From assembly GCF_023555415.1 (NCBI RefSeq), contig NZ_JAKRYL010000034.1, forward strand, positions 1-36,066: a DNA stretch of 36,066 nt. Direction: 5' to 3'. The notes beneath the pieces are model-generated. The model was not told the origin of the DNA and did not search any database. It saw only the letters and a program-made list of their open reading frames with translations. This stretch comes from Halalkalibacter alkaliphilus. Lineage in GTDB: Bacteria; Bacillota; Bacilli; Bacillales; Bacillaceae_D. Below, one piece after another: positions 8,295 through 15,065 of the stretch. The first letter of the stretch is position 1. Each line of letters starts with the position of its first letter. The translations under genes were made by a program, and so were the position numbers.

Positions 8295-8645
8295 TTAAAA
8301 ATCAATAAGTCCTAAACTAATGAATAGAGCATCGTTCACACGATTCATCATGTCATCATCTAGATGTGTGATCTTATCAGTTAATCTTTGCTTGTCAATT
8401 GTTCGTACTTGCTCTAATAAAATGACGGAATCTCGATCAAAACCATAACGCTTGGCATTGATTTCAACATGGGTCGGTAATTTCGCCTTCTGAATTTGCG
8501 CAGTAATTGCAGCAACGATTACGGTCGGGCTGAAACGATTGCCAATATCATTTTGTATGACGAGTACAGGACGAACTCCTCCTTGTTCTGAACCAACAAC
8601 AGGTGAAAGATCCGCAAAGTATACGTCGCCTCGTTTTACAATCAA
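8295..8645 (-). CDS. ndoA: NdoA (MazF/EndoA) endoribonuclease toxin
   Basis: A 116-residue MazF-family toxin, nearly identical along its length to B. subtilis EndoA, which cuts mRNA at UACAU. Arg25 (GGVRPVL) and Thr48 (AAITAQ), the catalytic residues of the family, are present, so the toxin looks active. Translation starts at TTG, as in B. subtilis, behind GTGGGGTG at the end of the antitoxin gene three bases away. The weak start would keep toxin below antitoxin. Confidence 0.96.
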   Translation of the reverse strand: MIVKRGDVYFADLSPVVGSEQGGVRPVLVIQNDIGNRFSPTVIVAAITAQIQKAKLPTHVEINAKRYGFDRDSVILLEQVRTIDKQRLTDKITHLDDDMMNRVNDALFISLGLIDF

Positions 8646-8648
8646 AGG

Positions 8649-8927
8649 CTACACCCCACTCACTAAGCGATCGAGGGTATTCTCTGCTTCCTCCTCGGCA
8701 AGAAAAGATTCTGATGCAATATTTAGGTTAATTTTCGCCATTTCCATGTAACCTTGTTGCATAGTCTCACGAATTTGACGCTTCTTACGTTCGCGAAGAT
8801 ACATCTTTGTAGCTTGTGAAATAAATTCACTACGATTGACGTTCTCTTTTTTGATCACACCGTCCACCTCGTTCAACAAATGTTGTGGCAAATTAATTAC
8901 AATGCGCTTTGTGTTTTGCTCTGACAC
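8649..8927 (-). CDS. ndoAI: NdoAI (EndoAI) antitoxin
   Basis: A 92-residue ribbon-helix-helix antitoxin. The N-terminal part (RIVINLPQHLLNEVDGVI) is the DNA-binding fold; the C-terminal part (MQQGYMEMAKINLNIASE) is the toxin-binding arm, well conserved with B. subtilis EndoAI. The GTG start is preferred: it begins MSE as in B. subtilis and stands six bases after GGGGGTGG, while the ATG two codons upstream directly abuts that site. It forms a two-gene unit with ndoA. Confidence 0.93.
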   Translation of the reverse strand: MSEQNTKRIVINLPQHLLNEVDGVIKKENVNRSEFISQATKMYLRERKKRQIRETMQQGYMEMAKINLNIASESFLAEEEAENTLDRLVSGV

Positions 8928-9019
8928 AAACATCCACCCCCAGCATCCACCATTAACCTTTTATCCTTACATGTACATTACATAAAAAAACCGTAGTTCC
9001 TAATTTATCTCTAACATTA

Positions 9020-9048
9020 ATCATAGCACTAGCTAGATCAAAATGCAA
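9020..9048 (-). promoter_or_regulatory. Sigma-A promoter of ndoAI-ndoA
   Basis: The minus strand reads TTGCAT, 17 bases, TATGAT with an extended TG before the -10. It lies between alr and ndoAI, so the toxin module is not dependent on read-through. A short stem (AAAGAC with GTCTTT, 9047-9064) next to the -35 may be a weak alr terminator. Confidence 0.75.
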
Positions 9049-9122
9049 AGACCCATTAGTCTTTCTTTTTCTGTTTTTACGATTCCATCTTAGAAACTCT
9101 TTTATTATTATCCAATTTCAAA

Positions 9123-10256
9123 CTATTTCACATATACCCTTGGAACCCTTGGTCCAATTATACATGGAATTTCATAATTAATTGTTCCGAGCCTAGCGGC
9201 AACTTCATCCATTGTTATTTTATCATTTCCATCTTCACCAATCAATGTTACGACGGTTCCCGTTTCCACTTTTTTTGGTAGCTTGACCATACATTGATCC
9301 ATACAAATACGGCCAACAAAGGGAACTCTTTCTCCATTAACTAATACTACCCCTCCTGACGTACTATGATACCTTAACCAGCCATCGGCATATCCAATTG
9401 GAATCGTTCCAATCCACTCATGTTCTTTCGTTTTATATGTCGCCCCGTAACTAATCGATTCCCCAGGAGGTAATTCCTTCACCTGAACAAGGCGGCTCTT
9501 TAATGAGAAAGCTGGCTTTAACGTAACAGGAAGCTTTTCTGTAATCTCTGGTGACGGAGTCAATCCATACATTGAAATCCCTAAACGAAATAAGGTAAAC
9601 ATCTTATCTGGAAACCGCATTCCTGCTGCACTGTTCCCACTATGAATAAGCGGTACACGAATCCCCCATTCCTCTACCCAGCCAAGCATCTCCTTAAAAC
9701 GCTCATGTTGTTTATTTACATAGGTCAGATCTACTTCATCAGCTGTAGCATAATGAGTATAAATCCCAATTAATTCAAACTGCTCATGTTCTAAGACAAC
9801 TTGAAAAAGTGATGTTGCTTCCTCTTTCGTTCGAAGACCGATCCTTCCCATACCCGTATCAAACTTCACATGTAATTGGATATGTTCACCTTCATGAAGA
9901 AATTGCTTAGCTTCATTCAACCATTCAGCTTGAAATACGGTAATCATAACATTAAGCTTGGCTGCTACTTGAACATCTATTGGTCTGATTCGGCCTAGTA
10001 CAAGAATAGGAGCTTCTATTCCAGCTTCTCTGAGTGCCAGTGCTTCATCTAACAGAGCTACTGCTAAGTACGTCGCTCCCGACTCTAAAGCCGTCTTGGC
10101 CACCTCAACAGCACCATGCCCATACCCATTTGCCTTTACGACAGCCATTACTTGAACATTTCTATCCATGTAAAGCTCCTTAATCGAAGATACGTTATGA
10201 GCAATGGCACTTAAATCAATCTCTGCCCAAGTATCGCGATAATACGTATGACTCAT
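9123..10256 (-). CDS. alr: Alanine racemase
   Basis: A 377-residue fold-type III PLP enzyme converting L-alanine to D-alanine for peptidoglycan. Lys41 in AVVKANGYGHGA binds PLP, and Tyr270 in SISYGATYKT is the opposing catalytic base. ICMDQCMVK and the C-terminal beta domain are intact. The ATG used (MSHTYYRDTWAEIDL) has GGAGGAG directly upstream; an ATG five codons earlier overlaps that site. It lies between the YdcC lipoprotein and ndoAI as in B. subtilis (dal). Confidence 0.97.
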   Translation of the reverse strand: MSHTYYRDTWAEIDLSAIAHNVSSIKELYMDRNVQVMAVVKANGYGHGAVEVAKTALESGATYLAVALLDEALALREAGIEAPILVLGRIRPIDVQVAAKLNVMITVFQAEWLNEAKQFLHEGEHIQLHVKFDTGMGRIGLRTKEEATSLFQVVLEHEQFELIGIYTHYATADEVDLTYVNKQHERFKEMLGWVEEWGIRVPLIHSGNSAAGMRFPDKMFTLFRLGISMYGLTPSPEITEKLPVTLKPAFSLKSRLVQVKELPPGESISYGATYKTKEHEWIGTIPIGYADGWLRYHSTSGGVVLVNGERVPFVGRICMDQCMVKLPKKVETGTVVTLIGEDGNDKITMDEVAARLGTINYEIPCIIGPRVPRVYVK

Positions 10257-10320
10257 CGCTTCTCCTCCCATACTACATCCTTTTTCTCTAATTTTCGTTT
10301 TATTTTACCATAAAGCTAAG

Positions 10321-10355
10321 AGCAAAAGAAAAGACCCAGCTAATTGCTGAGTCTT
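10321..10355 (-). terminator. Terminator of the YdcC lipoprotein gene
   Basis: A 10-bp stem (AAGACTCAGC with GCTGGGTCTT on the minus strand, one U-G pair) with a five-base loop is followed by TTCTTTTGC. It starts 8 bases after the stop codon. Confidence 0.75.
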
Positions 10356-10362
10356 AACCAAA

Positions 10363-11373
10363 TTATTTCTCTTCTGTGCCATACACAGAGCTTGCAATTG
10401 ACATCATTTCTTCTTGACTTAAGTTTTCAGAAGCAAGGAAGAAATCAACACCATTGTAAGACCATTGTAATGACTCACTTGTCATGACACCAATTGTAAA
10501 TCCAAGATCGACTGGCTCACCTTGGCTTACGTTCATTGGCGTTGAAGCAGGCACGACTTGACTTTGCTCTTGGATCAACGTAAATGGCTGTTCACCACTA
10601 TATTGAAGTACGACACGTTCACCGTTTTCTGACTGAATATTTTGCGCAGCGTTGAACTGAGTCCCGTCTGGCGTATACATTGGATAATAAACAGTCATTG
10701 GCTCTAACGGTTCTGCCATTGCTGGTTCCTCAGTCATTTGAGCACCTGTCATATTACGCTCCATGTCGAAATCGCCTTCATTGAAACTTGCATTCCATTC
10801 AAAGTTTGTAAAATCAAGTTGAACAAGGACTTCAAGATCTGCATTCATAATCTTCACCTGAGCAGGAGATAAATCCTTTTTATTTAACTTAATTTCTTGA
10901 GTATTTAAATTCTTATTTTGATAGTTTGTATTCGTTTGGAACACATAGTAATCCTCATCAGCTTGGAAAGATCGCTCTGGGTCCATCAAAATATCTTGGA
11001 TAAGGGATTCATATAGGTATACTTGACTGCTGTTTGTCGGCCAATCGCTTTGGAAACGGAAACTTTTGTTTAAAGCGGGTGTCAACACGAAAACCCCATC
11101 ATCATTACGTAGGATAATTTGGCTTTGGTCTTTATTTTGATTTTCTAGAGCTACACGATAATAGCTCTTCTTTTGATGCCAAACATCCACTTCATATGTT
11201 TGTTGATCCTTTCCTGTTTCTAAAGTCATCGTAGACTTTGCTTTGTACCCAGTCATTTCCTCCAACTTCTCGTCTAAATCTGTCATAATGTCTTCTTGTG
11301 TTTTTTCGCCGCAACCTACGAGTATCATAGATAGTAGTAACCCTAGTGTAGCGAACCAGATTGCTTTTTTCAT
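10363..11373 (-). CDS. Outer-membrane-lipoprotein-sorting-like protein (YdcC/LolA-like lipoprotein)
   Basis: A 336-residue lipoprotein. The signal peptide MKKAIWFATLGLLLSMILVGC ends in a lipobox with Cys21, so it should be anchored on the outer face of the membrane. The following part (about 25-200; EEMTGYKAKSTMTLETG, FQTNTNYQNKNLNTQEIKLNK) looks like the LolA/LppX sorting fold, and the C-terminal part resembles DUF4367-type domains of anti-sigma and sporulation proteins. In B. subtilis ydcC is a mother-cell (sigma-E) gene next to alr. The start has AAAGGGGTG upstream; a longer frame to 11421 has no ribosome site. Confidence 0.9.
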   Translation of the reverse strand: MKKAIWFATLGLLLSMILVGCGEKTQEDIMTDLDEKLEEMTGYKAKSTMTLETGKDQQTYEVDVWHQKKSYYRVALENQNKDQSQIILRNDDGVFVLTPALNKSFRFQSDWPTNSSQVYLYESLIQDILMDPERSFQADEDYYVFQTNTNYQNKNLNTQEIKLNKKDLSPAQVKIMNADLEVLVQLDFTNFEWNASFNEGDFDMERNMTGAQMTEEPAMAEPLEPMTVYYPMYTPDGTQFNAAQNIQSENGERVVLQYSGEQPFTLIQEQSQVVPASTPMNVSQGEPVDLGFTIGVMTSESLQWSYNGVDFFLASENLSQEEMMSIASSVYGTEEK

Positions 11374-11464
11374 GCTTTCACCCCTTTGTCTCATTTGAAA
11401 GAAGAGAGCGAATGCATTCAAGAGACGGCTTACTTCATGCTGTGTGCCCCGTTTCGTTCCTCGG

Positions 11465-11494
11465 TAAATACGACTGGTATACTTAGCGAGTCAA
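11465..11494 (-). promoter_or_regulatory. Candidate promoter of the YdcC lipoprotein gene
   Basis: The minus strand reads TTGACT, 18 bases, TATTTA about 90 bases upstream of the start codon. The rest of the 220-base gap between this gene and acpS shows no other gene. A mother-cell promoter could also exist and would be hard to see by eye. Confidence 0.4.
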
Positions 11495-11593
11495 AGAAAA
11501 CTAGGAACTTCATGTGGAAATTGACCTAACTTGAATGTTTACCTCTTCTATTCGCACTACAACTATATGAGACAACCTTGAGCAATATGCAGA

Positions 11594-11956
11594 CTAGCTT
11601 GACGAGCTTTCAATAATTACTTGAGCAACAGCATAATTTCTACTATGAGAAATAGAAAGGTGAATGTAGCTTTGAAGCCCTGCTACAACTAAGGTTGGCT
11701 TTCCACTTTCCTCCTTCAAAATTTCAATATCGTGCCAACTATAACTTTTTGAAATTCCCGTTCCCATTGCTTTTACAAATGCCTCTTTTGCTGCAAATCT
11801 TCCAGCTAAAAATTCAATCTTCCGCGTTTTTGAGTATGTTTCAAAAAATCTTTTTTCGTTATCCGTTAAAATTCGCTCTACAAAACGCGGTTGACGTTTC
11901 ACTATGTTTTCTATTCGATCTAACTCCACAATATCAATTCCAGTTCCAATAATCAC
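11594..11956 (-). CDS. acpS: Holo-[acyl-carrier-protein] synthase AcpS
   Basis: A 120-residue phosphopantetheinyl transferase that moves 4'-phosphopantetheine from CoA to ACP. The Mg-binding residues are Asp8 (IGTGIDIVE) and Glu58 (GRFAAKEAF). The chosen start is GTG, giving MIIGTGIDIVELDRI, the same register as B. subtilis AcpS, with AAGGTGGGGG six bases upstream. The open frame continues to an ATG at 12049, but those 31 extra residues are absent from the family. Confidence 0.93.
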   Translation of the reverse strand: MIIGTGIDIVELDRIENIVKRQPRFVERILTDNEKRFFETYSKTRKIEFLAGRFAAKEAFVKAMGTGISKSYSWHDIEILKEESGKPTLVVAGLQSYIHLSISHSRNYAVAQVIIESSSS

Positions 11957-12070
11957 AACAAACCCCCACCTTATGTAAGCATCTCCTTTGTCCACTATAC
12001 ATAGGCTTACATAAAACCTATGTAAGTCGAACAGCTCAAACCCTTTCATTTAAGCTATCTTTACTTTTTC

Positions 12071-12079
12071 TGTTATAAT
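12071..12079 (+). promoter_or_regulatory. Extended -10 promoter of the rhomboid protease gene
   Basis: TGTTATAAT is a consensus extended -10 (TGnTATAAT). No good -35 is seen. A strong AAGGAGG ribosome site follows at 12091-12097. Confidence 0.6.
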
Positions 12080-12104
12080 AGCAGATATCAAAGGAGGACG
12101 TATT

Positions 12105-12854
12105 ATGTTTATCCGAAATGAAAGCTTCTACTCTTTTAGACGTCAATATCCCGTTATTACAATCCTTGTAGCAATTCATCTTATTCTATTTGTTTGGATG
12201 AACTTTCTCCCTTTCGGAAACTACATCCGCGCTTTAGGGATTGGTTACAACCTAGCTATCGCAAACGGTGAATATTGGCGCCTGCTCACTCCCATTTTCA
12301 TGCATATCGGAGCTGGCCATGTCATTTTCAACTCCTTTTCGCTCGTTATTTTCGGTCCTGCTCTTGAAAGAATGCTAGGAAAAATAAAATTCATCCTTGT
12401 CTATCTCATAACTGGTATTATAGCCAACATAGCTACGTTTTACCTTGGTGGCCTAACATATCCACCTCACTTAGGTGCGTCTGGAGCTATTTTCGGGTTG
12501 CTTGGAATGTATGTCTATCTTGTCATTAACCGCAAAGACTTAATTGATCGAATGAATTCACAACTTGTTTTGACGATTATTGTCATCGGGTTAGTGATGA
12601 CGTTTGTGAATCCAAACATCAATATACTAGCTCATTTATTTGGCCTAATAGCTGGAGCTGCGCTTGCTCCACTCTTTCTCATCGGCGCAAGGCCTTTTTA
12701 TGCGGGACAACGCGTTTTCTCTGACCCGAGCGAGCCAGTATTTGACCCGAATAGGTGGCAGAAAAAAAGAGTGAACAGCAAACGTATAAAACAAGCGATT
12801 TGGATTGGGTTTGGTATCCTTGTTATTTTCGGTATATTAGGTCGCTTTTTATAA
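12105..12854 (+). CDS. Rhomboid family intramembrane serine protease
   Basis: A 249-residue membrane protein with at least six hydrophobic helices. The catalytic dyad is visible: Ser126 in LGASGAIFG (GxSG motif) and His177 in ILAHLFGLIAG. His72 and Asn76 in the GHVIFNSFSL helix match the HxxxN oxyanion-site motif. It should cleave single-pass membrane proteins within the bilayer; the substrate is unknown. B. subtilis has a rhomboid gene (ydcA) at the same place next to acpS; this protein has a longer basic tail (QKKRVNSKRIKQ before a last membrane segment), so it may be a seven-helix form. Confidence 0.93.
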   Translation: MFIRNESFYSFRRQYPVITILVAIHLILFVWMNFLPFGNYIRALGIGYNLAIANGEYWRLLTPIFMHIGAGHVIFNSFSLVIFGPALERMLGKIKFILVYLITGIIANIATFYLGGLTYPPHLGASGAIFGLLGMYVYLVINRKDLIDRMNSQLVLTIIVIGLVMTFVNPNINILAHLFGLIAGAALAPLFLIGARPFYAGQRVFSDPSEPVFDPNRWQKKRVNSKRIKQAIWIGFGILVIFGILGRFL

Positions 12855-12863
12855 ATTATAGTT

Positions 12864-12910
12864 AAAGAAAAGAGGATGACTCCAAATGAATGGATTCACC
12901 CTCTTTTCTT
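12864..12910. terminator. Bidirectional terminator, rhomboid gene and Mn-binding lipoprotein gene
   Basis: An 11-bp stem (AAGAAAAGAGG with CCTCTTTTCTT) encloses an inner TGA/TCA pairing. T-rich sequence follows on the plus strand. It fills the whole gap between two convergent genes and ends next to the stop codon of the minus-strand gene. Confidence 0.65.
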
Positions 12911-13798
12911 CTATCTTTTTAACCCTGAAACAAATGTATTAACATTATGCTCCATCATCTTAATATAGGTTTCTGCACCACTACCTTCAAGCCCAACAGC
13001 GTCTGTATACACTTCTCCAGCAATGTCTACCCCTGCATCACGAGCTACTGTTTCCATGTAACGAGAATCAACGGTTGTTTCCACAAATACTGCAGGAAGG
13101 TTACGATCTTTTACAATATCAACAAGAGCTGCAATTTGCCCCGGTGTTCCTTCTTCATGAGAGTTTAATTCCCAAATTCCATATGTCTCAAAACCGTATT
13201 GCTCTCCAAAATATTGAAAGGCATTTTCACTCACGGCGATAACACGTTCATCGATTCTTTCCACTTCTGCTTGAATCCAAGCATGGAGCTCCTCTAACTC
13301 TTGAATATAGGCTTCTGCGTTTGCTTGATATTCCTCGGTTCCTTCCGGGTCACGTTCAATTAAGTCATCACGAATATTCTCTACGTACGTAATAACATTG
13401 GTTACATCTAACCAAGCATGCGGATCTTCACCTTCTTCACCAGCAATCGGTAGAGGAGTCACTCCATCTGAAACAGAAACAATGGAAACATCTCCTGTAT
13501 TTTGAACAAGGCGCTCTAACCATTCTTCTAATCCAAATCCGTTCACATAAAAGACGTCCGCATCACTTACTTTTCGGAAATCACTAGGTACCGCTTCATA
13601 TTCATGCGGCTCTTCACCAATTGGCACTAAGTATTCAACATTGGCACGGTCACCTGCTACTTGCTCTGCCAAATCACCTAATATCGAGAAACTTGTTACA
13701 ACCTGTAGTTTGTCATTTTCCTGTTCTTCAGCCCCCCCGCAAGCAGCCAAAACCATTCCCGTCATTACTGTTATAAACAATAATATTGACTTCTTCAT
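12911..13798 (-). CDS. Metal ABC transporter substrate-binding lipoprotein, manganese type (MntC/PsaA-like)
   Basis: A 295-residue cluster A-I metal-binding lipoprotein. The signal peptide ends at the lipobox LAAC (Cys20). Candidate metal ligands are His65 (EEPHEYE), His127 (EDPHAWL), Glu191 (VSENAFQYF) and Asp266 (YTDAVG). The His-His-Glu-Asp set and the IWELNSHEEGTPGQI loop match Mn-binding PsaA/MntC, and there is no His-rich loop of zinc-type ZnuA/AdcA. No permease or ATPase gene is nearby, so it must work with a transporter elsewhere or be an orphan. Upstream lies an MntR-like box. The start has GGAGGAAGC upstream. Confidence 0.88.
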   Translation of the reverse strand: MKKSILLFITVMTGMVLAACGGAEEQENDKLQVVTSFSILGDLAEQVAGDRANVEYLVPIGEEPHEYEAVPSDFRKVSDADVFYVNGFGLEEWLERLVQNTGDVSIVSVSDGVTPLPIAGEEGEDPHAWLDVTNVITYVENIRDDLIERDPEGTEEYQANAEAYIQELEELHAWIQAEVERIDERVIAVSENAFQYFGEQYGFETYGIWELNSHEEGTPGQIAALVDIVKDRNLPAVFVETTVDSRYMETVARDAGVDIAGEVYTDAVGLEGSGAETYIKMMEHNVNTFVSGLKR

Positions 13799-13835
13799 GT
13801 TGCTTCCTCCCCTACACTTGGTTCCTTACCAAAGA

Positions 13836-13853
13836 TATGCATAGGGGCAACTT
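13836..13853. promoter_or_regulatory. Possible MntR (DtxR-family) box
   Basis: The plus strand reads TATGCATAGGGGCAACTT, similar to the MntR operator of the B. subtilis mnt genes (from memory TTTGCATnAGGGAAACTT). It lies 38 bases upstream of the Mn-type lipoprotein gene. I see no clear -10/-35 pair around it, so the call rests on the motif and the gene type. Confidence 0.4.
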
Positions 13854-13925
13854 TTTGTTCCTATTTGTGGTACTTTTCTTTTTCGTTAAATCAAAACTCC
13901 TCAACTGGGCAACGAACTAAATAAA

Positions 13926-13965
13926 GGGGTTGTGCTAAAAGACTTTTACCTTTTAGCACAACCCC
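13926..13965 (-). terminator. Terminator downstream of the Fur-controlled unknown gene
   Basis: A 15-bp perfect stem (GGGGTTGTGCTAAAA with TTTTAGCACAACCCC) with a ten-base loop is followed on the minus strand by TTTATTT. It ends the DUF2325 operon. Confidence 0.8.
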
Positions 13966-14003
13966 CACACTGCATTTTAATAATGTATGTATCTTTATTC
14001 GTT

Positions 14004-14588
14004 TCAACCATTCAATTTTGGAAAATGTACATACCTTTTAGCATTGAATAAATCAATAACTTCAATTTGATTTGGCAAATGCCCATTTTTTTCATAATAA
14101 TATCGCTTCGCTACATCATAATACGTATGCAATAAATGCTCATCTACCTCTAACAGCATTTTTTCCAAAACAATAGCTTCTTGATGATGTCCCACCTCAT
14201 GAGTGGTAACATAATCAATAGCACAATGTTTAAACGACTCATTACAAGTATGAAAGGATTCCTTATTATTGATTAAGAAACTTAGTAAGTGATCAACCAC
14301 AACAGCTGATATCGAGAGGAACTGCTGGATTGAATGAAAGATGTCCCGATCTAACCTAGCCCAATAATCACTAATTAACCGAAGAATGTAAACGTTCGAC
14401 CTCATTAATTTGGGCGTGACAACATAAGCTCTAACAATCTCATTAACTGTACTTTGGACAGCTTGTTTCCAGTTATATTCAACAGCTACTTTTCGAAATT
14501 CATGGTCATAATATTCATAAGGACAATTCAGGAAAGCTTCATTTAGATGACTGTGCTGAACCATATTTATTTGATTACCTATACTCAT
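14004..14588 (-). CDS. Unknown protein in an iron-regulated operon (194 aa)
   Basis: I do not recognise this family. The 194-residue protein has no signal peptide or membrane segment and is predicted mostly helical. Cys and His residues cluster in HSHLNEAFLNCPYEYYDHEF (start) and in FHTCNESFKHCAIDYVTTHEVGHHQEA (about 112-138), which could bind iron, heme or another metal, but no known motif is complete. It starts nine bases after the DUF2325 gene; the only ribosome-like sequence (GAAGGA) is rather far, suggesting coupled translation. Its promoter carries two Fur boxes, so it is probably made in iron shortage. A role in iron use is inference from context only. Confidence 0.75.
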   Translation of the reverse strand: MSIGNQINMVQHSHLNEAFLNCPYEYYDHEFRKVAVEYNWKQAVQSTVNEIVRAYVVTPKLMRSNVYILRLISDYWARLDRDIFHSIQQFLSISAVVVDHLLSFLINNKESFHTCNESFKHCAIDYVTTHEVGHHQEAIVLEKMLLEVDEHLLHTYYDVAKRYYYEKNGHLPNQIEVIDLFNAKRYVHFPKLNG

Positions 14589-14597
14589 ATTTCGTTT

Positions 14598-14921
14598 TCA
14601 ATTCCTTCGAAGGTGGCATGATCTTTCATTCTCACAGCCATAATCACACTTTCCAATTGCTTGATAAATAGAACACCATGAACGTTTCGCATAACAGATA
14701 GGAATATCTTGTTCTGTCGCTTTCTTTTTTAGGACACCAGTTAAATTGTGATTGATAAAATCTGTTAACACCAGCACCAAGTCAATATGAGAAGGAATCT
14801 CTTTTTTCACCATTTGAACCTTTCGACCACTTACATGAATAATTTCATTAAAGCCTATCTCTTCTAACTTTTTCGGAATCGATCCTAACCGGTCAGCCCC
14901 TACTATTAACAACGAAGACAT
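14598..14921 (-). CDS. DUF2325 domain protein, Fur-regulated
   Basis: A 107-residue DUF2325 protein. The domain is clear: SSLLIVGADRLGSIPKKL, EIIHVSGRK, DLVLVLTDFINHNL and PICYAKRSWCSIYQAI. A Cys-rich tail follows (CDYGCENERSC), which could hold a metal or form disulfides. The biochemical role of DUF2325 is unknown to me. The ATG used has AAAGGGG eight bases upstream; a GTG three codons earlier abuts that site. It is the first gene behind a promoter covered by two Fur boxes and sits next to ferric-iron transport genes. Confidence 0.85.
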   Translation of the reverse strand: MSSLLIVGADRLGSIPKKLEEIGFNEIIHVSGRKVQMVKKEIPSHIDLVLVLTDFINHNLTGVLKKKATEQDIPICYAKRSWCSIYQAIGKCDYGCENERSCHLRRN

Positions 14922-14939
14922 CACTAACACCCCTTTTGT

Positions 14940-14986
14940 TGAGAATTGTTATCATTATAATAATTGAAATTGATTCTCATTGTCAA
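14940..14986 (-). promoter_or_regulatory. Fur-controlled promoter of the DUF2325 operon
   Basis: Minus strand: TTGACA (14981-14986), 18 bases, TATTAT (14957-14962). A Fur box TGAGAATCAATTTCA (14965-14979; 11 of 14 matches to TGATAATnATTATCA) fills the spacer. A second, TGATAACAATTCTCA (14940-14954; 12 of 14), covers the start point. Fur-Fe(II) should block both polymerase binding and escape. Confidence 0.8.
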
Positions 14987-15023
14987 CACATTTCGGGAAA
15001 ATGAACTAAATTTTCGAAAAACG

Positions 15024-15061
15024 AAAAAAGCACACCAAACTTAGTAGAGTTTGGCGTGCTT
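15024..15061 (-). terminator. Terminator of the iron permease gene
   Basis: A 14-bp stem (AAGCACGCCAAACT with AGTTTGGTGTGCTT on the minus strand, one mismatch or wobble) with a six-base loop is followed by a T-run, four bases after the stop codon. Confidence 0.88.
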
Positions 15062-15065
15062 CAAA

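Noticed and set aside
8141-8305. A 55-residue N-terminal extension of RsbR starting at 8305
   Set aside because: It would cross the ndoA terminator and the rsbR promoter and overlap the end of ndoA. The ATG at 8140 has AGGAGG and puts both phospho-threonines at the standard numbers.
7322-8933. Toxin-antitoxin module as a mobile or recently acquired island
   Set aside because: ndoAI-ndoA next to alr and rsbR is the ancestral chromosomal arrangement in bacilli; no mobility genes or composition break seen.
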